Shown one piece after another: positions 35,450 to 41,741 of a DNA stretch of 41,741 nt. Position 1 is the stretch's first letter. Each line of letters starts with the position of its first letter. Made by a program: the position numbers and the translations under genes. Under the pieces are notes generated by a model, which saw only the letters and a program-made list of their open reading frames with translations, had not been told where the DNA came from and searched no databases. The stretch covers positions 1 to 41,741 of the forward strand of contig JABDEF010000005.1 in NCBI GenBank assembly GCA_013287235.1, in the 5' to 3' direction. This stretch comes from Gammaproteobacteria bacterium (GTDB taxonomy: Bacteria; Pseudomonadota; Gammaproteobacteria; DSM-16500).

Positions 35450-36958
35450 TCACGCTTGATCATCAAACCATGGCTTACGAGCTGTCATAATCAATTTAGC
35501 CGCATTCTGTTCATCCAATTCAATTTCACCGATTTCAAGCAAATCATCCACGGATTGTTCGGCTAAATCTTCGCGTGTAATGATACCATGATTGGCAAGC
35601 ACATAGGCTAAATGTCTATTCATGCCTTCCATTTCAAGTAAATCTTGCGCGGGTTCTGCGCCTTCCAATTGCTGCTCTTCCGCAATGGCTTTTGTGAGTA
35701 ATGCGGCTTTGGCACGTTCGCGCAGTGAATCGACCAGGGCTTTATCAAAACCGTCAATATCTAACATTTCTTGAATAGGAACATAAGCAATTTCTTCAAG
35801 TGTGGTAAATCCTTCTTCTGTCAACACTTGTGCAATATCTTCCTCTACACCTAATTTATCCTTAAAGAATTGTACAATACTTTCCGCTTCTTTAACGGAC
35901 TTAGACTTTGCTTGGCTCTCTGTCATCACATTCAATTTCCATCCGGTTAAATCACTGGCTAAACGTACATTTTGCCCATTACGACCAATGGCTTGCGCTA
36001 ATTGATCCTCTTTGACTGCAATATCCATGGTATGGCTATCTTCATCCACCATAATGGATGCAACTTCAGCTGGTGCCATCGCATTTATCACCAATTGCGC
36101 AGGATTATCGTCCCACAATACGATATCGACACGTTCACCACCCAACTCACTGGAAACCGCCTGCACCCGGGCACCACGCATCCCAACACAAGCACCAATC
36201 GGATCAATGCGTCCATCATTCGTTTTAACAGCAATTTTGGCGCGAGAACCCGGATCTCTTGCGGCTGCTTTGATTTCAATTAACTCTTCACCAATTTCGG
36301 GTACTTCTATTTTAAATAATTCAATTAACATTTCAGGACGCGTACGACTCAACACCATTTGCGGACCTTTTAGATCCGTTCGCACTTCGTAAAGAAGCGC
36401 TCGCACGCGATCCCCAATCCGCATCGCTTCATGCGGAACCATTTCCGTACGTGATAAAACCGCTTCTGCATTATTACCTAAGTCCATCAGCACAAATTCA
36501 CGTGTGACACGCTTCACAACGCCGGTCACCAATTGACCAATACGTTCTTTATACGCATTCACTACCTGCTGACGCTCCGCTTCTAACACTTTTTGGACAA
36601 TGACTTGCTTCGCTTTTTGCGCCGCAATACGTCCAAATTCAACGGATTCAAAAGGTTCTTCTATGTAGCCGCCTACTTCAATAGCAGCATCACGCTTTTT
36701 CGCTTCGCTGAGTATGATTTGAGTAAGGCTATCATATTCTTCTGCATCTACTTCTTCATCAGCGATCACACGGAAGCGGCGCACCGTCGTATAATCGCCT
36801 GTTTTACGATTGATCGTGACTTTTACATCAATATCTTCGCCTGCGCGTTTTTTTGTTGCCATTTCTAAAGCCGCTTCTATGGCTTGAAAAATAACTTCAC
36901 TTTCCACGCCTTTTTCGTTGGAAACAGCTTCAACGACTAATAAGATTTCTTTATTCAT
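35450..36958 (-). CDS. nusA: Transcription termination/antitermination factor NusA
   Basis: Binds RNA polymerase and modulates pausing and termination. The 502-residue protein has the N-terminal domain ([18 protein letters not shown]), an S1 domain ([20 protein letters not shown]), two KH domains ([18 protein letters not shown] and [20 protein letters not shown]) and two C-terminal acidic repeats, as in gammaproteobacteria. AAGAGGT precedes the ATG by about 8 nt and spans the rimP stop. In E. coli NusA represses this operon through its leader; the two hairpins upstream of rimP here could serve the same control. Confidence 0.97.
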   Translation of the reverse strand: MNKEILLVVEAVSNEKGVESEVIFQAIEAALEMATKKRAGEDIDVKVTINRKTGDYTTVRRFRVIADEEVDAEEYDSLTQIILSEAKKRDAAIEVGGYIEEPFESVEFGRIAAQKAKQVIVQKVLEAERQQVVNAYKERIGQLVTGVVKRVTREFVLMDLGNNAEAVLSRTEMVPHEAMRIGDRVRALLYEVRTDLKGPQMVLSRTRPEMLIELFKIEVPEIGEELIEIKAAARDPGSRAKIAVKTNDGRIDPIGACVGMRGARVQAVSSELGGERVDIVLWDDNPAQLVINAMAPAEVASIMVDEDSHTMDIAVKEDQLAQAIGRNGQNVRLASDLTGWKLNVMTESQAKSKSVKEAESIVQFFKDKLGVEEDIAQVLTEEGFTTLEEIAYVPIQEMLDIDGFDKALVDSLRERAKAALLTKAIAEEQQLEGAEPAQDLLEMEGMNRHLAYVLANHGIITREDLAEQSVDDLLEIGEIELDEQNAAKLIMTARKPWFDDQA

Positions 36959-36970
36959 AATGCCAACCTC

Positions 36971-37429
36971 TTAGCGGATGTCTGCTATTACATTCGCCTT
37001 TTCTATATCAAGAAAGGGCAACACCACCTCTTCATGATCTACCAAGAGGTGTATATCATTTCCATCCACACGCAACAAAATACCCACAAAGTTTCGACGG
37101 TTGTGGATAGGCGTGTATACACGTACCTTAATGCGATTACCGAGCTGTTTTTGGTAATGTGCAATGCCAAATAAGGGTCTATCTAATCCGGGGGAAGAAA
37201 CCTCTAAGGAATATTGGCCCTTAATTGGATCTTCCACATCTAGCACTGCGCTGACTTGGTGGCTAATTTTTGAACAATCGTCAACGGTAACCCCTTTCTC
37301 GCTATCCACATAAATGCGCAATACAGAATAACGGCCTTGTTTCAGCAATTCGCAGCCGACAAACTCATAACCCATCGCTTGAATCAACGACTCTAAACGA
37401 TCACGTAATGTTATCGCAACATTTCTCAT
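36971..37429 (-). CDS. rimP: Ribosome maturation factor RimP
   Basis: A 152-residue protein needed for 30S subunit maturation. It has MGYEFVGCELL, the LRIYVDSEKGVTVDDC segment, HQVSAVLDVEDPI and the highly conserved SLEVSSPGLDRPLF, all as in E. coli RimP. Two in-frame ATGs are possible (37441 and 37429), and neither has a good ribosome binding site; the second gives a family-like length and is used here. It is the first protein gene after tRNA-fMet, and two terminator-like hairpins precede it. Confidence 0.94.
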   Translation of the reverse strand: MRNVAITLRDRLESLIQAMGYEFVGCELLKQGRYSVLRIYVDSEKGVTVDDCSKISHQVSAVLDVEDPIKGQYSLEVSSPGLDRPLFGIAHYQKQLGNRIKVRVYTPIHNRRNFVGILLRVDGNDIHLLVDHEEVVLPFLDIEKANVIADIR

Positions 37430-37448
37430 ATTATATAGCATAATTGAT

Positions 37449-37473
37449 AAAAAAAATGGGCAACACGCCCATT
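37449..37473 (-). terminator. Terminator-like hairpin in the rimP leader
   Basis: On the minus strand, AATGGGC-GTGTT-GCCCATT (7-bp stem, 5-base loop) is followed by a run of eight T. It lies about 20 nt before the rimP start and downstream of the tRNA terminator, so it sits in the leader of any transcript that reaches rimP. An attenuator is the natural reading. Confidence 0.7.
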
Positions 37474-37482
37474 ATATTGTTT

Positions 37483-37511
37483 AAAAACAAAAAAACCCCG
37501 ACAGGGGTTTT
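37483..37511 (-). terminator. Intrinsic terminator after tRNA-fMet
   Basis: On the minus strand, AAAACCCC-TGTC-GGGGTTTT is an 8-bp stem with a 4-base loop, followed by more T (TTTGTTTTT). It lies about 22 nt after the tRNA 3' end. Expression of rimP must come from read-through or from a promoter between here and 37441. Confidence 0.85.
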
Positions 37512-37532
37512 ATTATTTTCCACATTTTAACT

Positions 37533-37609
<77 letters not shown>

Positions 37610-37620
37610 ATCACGGCGCT

Positions 37621-37650
37621 ATTCTATAAGAAGTGTGGGTACATATTCAA
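37621..37650 (-). promoter_or_regulatory. Candidate promoter for tRNA-fMet
   Basis: On the minus strand, TTGAAT (37650-37645) and TATAGA (37628-37623) are 16 bp apart, or 18 bp to the overlapping TAGAAT. They are followed by GC-rich AGCGCCG before the tRNA, like the discriminator of growth-rate-controlled promoters. Confidence 0.5.
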
Positions 37651-37724
37651 GTTAAAAATGAAATAAGAATTGAATTAAAAATGCTTTTTCGCCACAGACG
37701 CAAATTATTGCTAGAATAAGGCAT

Positions 37725-37756
37725 GTCATTCCCGCGAAAGAGGGAATCCAAATGAC
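37725..37756. repeat. Short repeat upstream of the NodT-type gene
   Basis: GTCATTCCCGCGAAAG...GGGAATCC...ATGAC has outer GTCAT/ATGAC and inner ATTCCC/GGGAAT pairs. It resembles the other GTCAT-ended repeats but shares no longer core. It ends 14 bp before the TTG start of the next gene. Confidence 0.6.
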
Positions 37757-37770
37757 ATTGAGGAAGCTGC

Positions 37771-39234
37771 TTGATTATACGATTTTTTTCGATCTTGTCG
37801 TTATGTACCACGCTCACGGCTTGCATGGTGGGACCTAATTTTCATTCACCCAGTGGTCCCCATACAGATAAATACACGAGCGCGTTACTACCCCAAAAAA
37901 CCGTCAGCGCAAAAGGACATGGTGGCGCTTCTCAAGCATTTATTTTAGGGGAAAATATACAAAAAGACTGGTGGGAATTATACCAATCCCCCCAACTGAA
38001 TCATTTAATCCGAGAAGGTTTAGCACACAGCCCGAATCTCGCCGCAGCCAAAGCAACGTTGCGAGAAGCAGAAGAAAATTTAAATGCACAAATTGGATTA
38101 TTATTGTTCCCTGATGTTACTGGCACCTTTAGCGCTGAGCGTGAGCGTTTTGGGGGACAACAATTTGGAACGAATACCTCCAACCTATTTAATCTTTATA
38201 ATGCTTCCGTTGCAGCCAGTTATACATTAGACATTTGGGGTGGCTCCAGAAGAACCATTGAAGCCTATTCAGCGCAAGTGGATTTTCAACGGTATGAATT
38301 GATCGCCGCTTACCTTACGCTCACCTCAAACATCGTCACAACCGCTGTGAGTATTGCAACATTAGAATCACAAATCGATGCAACCCGATCATTGATTCAC
38401 GCCATCGAAAAGCAATTAAAAATTATTAAAGGTCAGTTTAAGCTAGGTGCTATTGCCAAAGAAACTGTCTTATCACAAGAAACTTTTCTTGAGCAAACAA
38501 AAGCAACATTGCCGCCCTTACAGAAAAACCTTTCTCAGCAAAGACACGCCATGAGCACACTCATTGGGAAAGTACCCAGCAAAAGTCATATTCCATCTCT
38601 TCATTTAAAAGATTTACATTTGACCCAAAATTTACCGATGAGCTTACCTTCGCTACTCGTACGTCAAAGGCCTGATATTCAAGCATCAGAAGCCTTATTA
38701 CATTTTGCAAGTGCGAATATTGGCGTCGCAACAGCAAATTTATTACCGCAACTCACTTTAAATGGCAATGTAGGATGGGAAGGCACGGTATTGTCTCAAC
38801 TCATTAAGCCCGCAAATTATATATGGTCCTATACCGGAACCCTCACGCAAACACTTTTTAATGGGGGCGCCTATTTTGCACAAAGGCGAGCGGCGATCGA
38901 TGCATTTGATGTCGCATTTGCACAATATCGACAAACCGTTTTAACGGCTTTTCAAAATGTTGCCGATGCATTACGTGCCATACAATTTGATGCTAGAACG
39001 TTAAAAGCACAAAAAGAAGCAGAAATAGCCGCGAAAAATAATTTAGATTTAACCACACAACAATATGATTTGGGCGGCGTTAACTTTCTCGCATTGTTAA
39101 TTGCTGAACAGCAATATCACCAAGCGCTCATCTTGCGTGTTCAAGCAGAAGGGACGCGATTTGCAGATACGGCGGCATTGTATCAAGCATTGGGTGGCGG
39201 GTGGATTAATTGTACAATTTGCGGGGGCTCTTAA
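37771..39234 (+). CDS. NodT-type outer-membrane efflux lipoprotein
   Basis: An outer-membrane channel of the TolC-like NodT family, which completes tripartite RND or MFS efflux pumps. It starts with a TTG at 37771 after GAGGAAG. Residues 1-18 are a lipoprotein signal with the lipobox LTAC (Cys18), then the family-typical MVGPNFHSP. Two repeats of the OEP domain follow, with WWELYQSPQLNHLIREGL and NIGVATANLLPQLTLNG as landmarks, and the C-terminal QYDLGGVNFLALLIAEQQ. At 487 residues it has the normal length. The inner-membrane pump and adaptor genes are not in this window. It converges on the next gene with a 29-bp overlap. Confidence 0.93.
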   Translation: MIIRFFSILSLCTTLTACMVGPNFHSPSGPHTDKYTSALLPQKTVSAKGHGGASQAFILGENIQKDWWELYQSPQLNHLIREGLAHSPNLAAAKATLREAEENLNAQIGLLLFPDVTGTFSAERERFGGQQFGTNTSNLFNLYNASVAASYTLDIWGGSRRTIEAYSAQVDFQRYELIAAYLTLTSNIVTTAVSIATLESQIDATRSLIHAIEKQLKIIKGQFKLGAIAKETVLSQETFLEQTKATLPPLQKNLSQQRHAMSTLIGKVPSKSHIPSLHLKDLHLTQNLPMSLPSLLVRQRPDIQASEALLHFASANIGVATANLLPQLTLNGNVGWEGTVLSQLIKPANYIWSYTGTLTQTLFNGGAYFAQRRAAIDAFDVAFAQYRQTVLTAFQNVADALRAIQFDARTLKAQKEAEIAAKNNLDLTTQQYDLGGVNFLALLIAEQQYHQALILRVQAEGTRFADTAALYQALGGGWINCTICGGS

Positions 39235-39838
39235 TTGCATAATTGTAATTTTTTTCTAAAGACTCTTTATTAAATTCCAATTTAATCATTCTTATGTTTG
39301 ATTCTATTTTCTTATTTTTGCGACAACAAAAAAACCTAAGCATTCCGCTAGGACTTTGATCTTCAGCGATTTGATGGATAACATTCTGAATAAATTTTTT
39401 TAACTCAGCAGGGGTAAAAGAAGTTTTCCCTCTGCCTTCTAACCAATCCAATAAAGTAAATTTACAAATCCAAGATTGATAAATTCTATATTGAGTTTTT
39501 CCTTGATAAATTTCTTTTTCAATCGCATAAACATGCCTATTCCAATCATGTTCCACATAAAAAATAACGTGTTCTGACTTATTGCTAAATAAATCTTGTA
39601 CGATCGGATGAGAGCAGATATTGTCTTTTTTTAAGAATAATTCTTCAGCAGGGATAAAAGAGAATGCGTCATTTTTTGTGAAAAAAATACTTTTTCCTGT
39701 AAATATATGAACAACGTTTTGAGCGTCTTCAATACAATTGCCAATAAGATTCTTTTCTTCGTCCAGACGATAAATTTCTTTTAATTTTTCTATATGATCG
39801 AGCTTATTTTCAGAAACAGACGACTTTTGCGAAAACAT
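39206..39838 (-). CDS. Unknown protein with a Cys-His peptidase-like pattern
   Basis: A 210-residue protein, possibly a secreted effector. GAGGAAGGA directly precedes the ATG at 39838. There is no signal peptide or membrane segment. Cys35 in NLIGNCIEDAQ, His102 in WNRHVYAIEK and the IYQSWICKFTLLDWL stretch (about 119-133) follow the order of a cysteine peptidase core: Cys at the start of a helix, His at the start of a strand, and a polar residue on the next strand. The third catalytic residue is unclear (Gln121 or Ser122). It overlaps the convergent NodT-type gene by 29 bp and lies downstream of the similar-type gene at 39913. Confidence 0.65.
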   Translation of the reverse strand: MFSQKSSVSENKLDHIEKLKEIYRLDEEKNLIGNCIEDAQNVVHIFTGKSIFFTKNDAFSFIPAEELFLKKDNICSHPIVQDLFSNKSEHVIFYVEHDWNRHVYAIEKEIYQGKTQYRIYQSWICKFTLLDWLEGRGKTSFTPAELKKFIQNVIHQIAEDQSPSGMLRFFCCRKNKKIESNIRMIKLEFNKESLEKNYNYAIKSPRKLYN

Positions 39839-39912
39839 TTCCTTCCTCGTTTATATTTGATTAAAATGTTTTTTATTGTAAAATGAAAGTACAGATCAGT
39901 CCAGCAAATATT

Positions 39913-41619
39913 TTAAATTTTATTTAACGGACGGGGAAAATATTCTTTATCTGCATCTACCTCAATCCTATCTTCTAGTTTTACTTTACCCGATTCTAAG
40001 AATTCATTTAAATCTACAGTAATTTCCATCAAATGATTTCGAAACGCGATACGCGCGTCTTTGATTTGAGAATCATATTTCTTTAAGACACTCAACTCAT
40101 TTTCATCAAAATTTCCTAGTTTTTCAACATCTGCCAATCGAGATTCAAATATCACCAAAAATTCTGACATCCACGTGTAATAATTCTTTTCTGAGACATC
40201 TTTATTTTGATAATCCTCTATCGTTCGGGATAGATCGCCTATTAACTGATTTGCAAATTTCAACTTTTCAGTAATGATTTCGATCACTTGAGCTTCTTGT
40301 TCATTCAATTGTTTTTTTATTTCAAGTAATTCTAACTTAAATCGCTCAACAGTTTCTTTAAAAAGATTCATCCTAGCGATAAACAATAAAAAGATAGTTT
40401 CTTTTTTACCTATATAAATTTTTTCTAATTGCTTAATGTGATAATAGAATTTTATTGTCGCTTCTTTTGCTGACATTTCCACAGAAGCAGCGTATCGCAT
40501 TATACCATCGAACGTCTCATATAAAATACGCTCTAATTCTTTTTTTAGCGTAAAATAATTCTCGCTACTTAAATTCTCTGAATTGGACGCTTTGATCATG
40601 CATCTTAATTCTTCCCCTTTTTTATCGAGCAAGCTAATTTTTTCTTTAGAAATTGAGGACTTCTCATCAGACAGTATTTCTTTTTTGTATATTTCTAATA
40701 TTTCAATGAGTGATTCGATTTTTGCAAGAAAAATATCAACCATTTTTTGTTTATAATTTTTATCATGCAATAAATCAGAACTCCCGCATTCTTCAAGAAT
40801 ATGATGGTCTTTTAAGTCTTCGCAATGATGCCCATCCCGAGACTGGCAGTAGTTTTTAAGTAATTTTTTATATTCTCTTGCAGGATATATAATTCCTATC
40901 GGTCGATGACCGCCATTTCCTGTAATCAATTTACGAATAATGTTGGGATGTAAAAGTTCTTTGTCTCTTCCTGTAAAAAGGAGATCCAGATCTTTTTTTA
41001 ATTGCTTTTTATTAAGAATAGATACAATTTCAAGTTTACCTTCATGACAATAATAAAGTTCGGACTTTTCAGGATTTTCTTTTGGGATCCAAATATATTT
41101 TCGATTATAGTGAAATAAATTTTTTGGTAATATATACATTTTATGTATGGAAGCCCAGGCATTCCAACCATCACAAACCATCGCGTTTTCTAAGGTTTCT
41201 GTGTCACGGAAATTATAAGTTTTTGGCAAATTCGCCATCGTTACCCTATGATCACCATTTTTAATGTCGACAATAGAAATTTTTACTTTAGGATAATGCT
41301 CTGCAATATATGAAAATATGAGACAAGCAATTTCCCCACAATTTCCTAAAGAATATTGACGTGACATTTCTATGATTTTTTGAGAATAATATAGAATGAT
41401 ATTAGGGTCGATTCGTAATAATGCTGATGAAGGATTCTTTTTATTTCGAAAAAAATTTAATGTGTCAGAAATAAGTATCTGTTTTTCTTCAACATGTTCT
41501 TCTAATTTTGCAAACTGCGTACACCCAAGCTGCACACAAGAGGCAGCATAATCCACCGCTTCTTCTAAAATTTTGGTGACCTCTTCTTGAGAAATCTCTT
41601 TATTTTCATGGCCTATCAT
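39913..41619 (-). CDS. Unknown protein with an N-terminal Cys-His-Asp domain and long coiled coils
   Basis: A 568-residue protein likely to be a secreted effector. The ATG at 41619, 8 nt after GAGGA, is preferred to a GTG one codon upstream. The N-terminal domain has Cys94 in SLGNCGEIACLIFSYIA, His124 in NGDHRVTMANLP and Asp150 in MVCDGWNAW. This GNCGE ... DH ... CD-x-W pattern fits a papain/transglutaminase-type fold. Residues about 285-500 are helical and coiled-coil-like (LKLELLEIKKQLNEQ-type segments). A short His/Cys-rich stretch (RDGHHCEDLKDHHILEECG) lies between. There is no signal peptide. The fold call is inference from motif order. Confidence 0.7.
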   Translation of the reverse strand: MIGHENKEISQEEVTKILEEAVDYAASCVQLGCTQFAKLEEHVEEKQILISDTLNFFRNKKNPSSALLRIDPNIILYYSQKIIEMSRQYSLGNCGEIACLIFSYIAEHYPKVKISIVDIKNGDHRVTMANLPKTYNFRDTETLENAMVCDGWNAWASIHKMYILPKNLFHYNRKYIWIPKENPEKSELYYCHEGKLEIVSILNKKQLKKDLDLLFTGRDKELLHPNIIRKLITGNGGHRPIGIIYPAREYKKLLKNYCQSRDGHHCEDLKDHHILEECGSSDLLHDKNYKQKMVDIFLAKIESLIEILEIYKKEILSDEKSSISKEKISLLDKKGEELRCMIKASNSENLSSENYFTLKKELERILYETFDGIMRYAASVEMSAKEATIKFYYHIKQLEKIYIGKKETIFLLFIARMNLFKETVERFKLELLEIKKQLNEQEAQVIEIITEKLKFANQLIGDLSRTIEDYQNKDVSEKNYYTWMSEFLVIFESRLADVEKLGNFDENELSVLKKYDSQIKDARIAFRNHLMEITVDLNEFLESGKVKLEDRIEVDADKEYFPRPLNKI

Positions 41620-41690
41620 CACATTTTTCCTCGTATATTGAACGAATTATAGAGGAAACATGTGTTTTCGTCTATTTATTAATCATTTAT

Positions 41691-41741
41691 TGTATCTATT
41701 CAGCGGCCACCACTGACCCAATCGTGCCCGTGAGCGTGCCC
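41691..41741 (-). repeat. GTGCCC element tail, copy 3, cut by the window end
   Basis: TGTATCTATTCAGCGGCCAC, then a hairpin (TCAGTGG-TGG-CCGCTGA on the minus strand) and CCCAATCGTGCCCGTGAGC match copy 1 (10629-10702) in the same orientation with only two differences. By analogy, a four-helix-bundle gene on the minus strand should begin just beyond the window. Confidence 0.82.

Overview
The window looks like a chromosomal segment of a low-GC gammaproteobacterium of the Legionellales type (Legionella, Coxiella and relatives), probably a host-associated intracellular bacterium. The evidence is gene content: a gammaproteobacterial tRNA-fMet-rimP-nusA-infB-rbfA-truB block, pgk-pyk, a phosphatidylcholine synthase that needs choline, ankyrin and cysteine-peptidase-like proteins of the kind secreted as effectors, and many palindromic intergenic repeats. 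The genus cannot be fixed from the sequence alone.

Layout. 1-3.2 kb: the 3' part of cytochrome c1 (petC), a split FUSC-type membrane protein and an unknown membrane-anchored protein. 3.2-6.6 kb (minus strand): pgk-pyk-wrbA. 6.7-10.5 kb (plus): nhaA-pcs, then two proteins with N-termini resembling mitochondrial presequences. 10.6-14.9 kb is an accessory stretch: an intervening-sequence-like element (four-helix-bundle gene plus a GTGCCC-repeat tail), a decayed IS66 transposase, two tandem toxin-antitoxin modules and a membrane protein whose N-terminus lies in a 126-bp palindrome. 14.9-16.6 kb (minus): hinT-folE-metF. 16.9-23.5 kb (plus): trhO, ppa, a charged unknown protein, rsgA, then a GT2, a STELLO-family and a GT-C-like glycosyltransferase. 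23.5-26.3 kb (minus): an amino-acid permease and an FAD oxidoreductase. 26.5-31.3 kb: a second GT-C-like membrane protein, a predicted cysteine peptidase with ankyrin repeats, and a tandemly duplicated two-gene module of unknown function. 31.5-37.6 kb (minus): tRNA-fMet, two terminator-like hairpins, rimP-nusA-infB-rbfA-truB. 37.8-41.7 kb: a NodT-type outer-membrane lipoprotein, two more predicted Cys-His peptidase-like proteins, and at the right edge a third copy of the GTGCCC element tail.

How the parts relate. Housekeeping blocks (glycolysis, folate, translation) alternate with short accessory islands that hold likely host-interaction proteins. Palindromic repeats fill most intergenic gaps, and in four places they run into reading frames and supply protein termini. 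The most interesting leads are the pair of mitochondrial-presequence-like proteins, the three predicted cysteine-peptidase-like proteins, the GTGCCC/four-helix-bundle element and the duplicated two-gene module. All functional calls are from sequence reading only; no database search was run.
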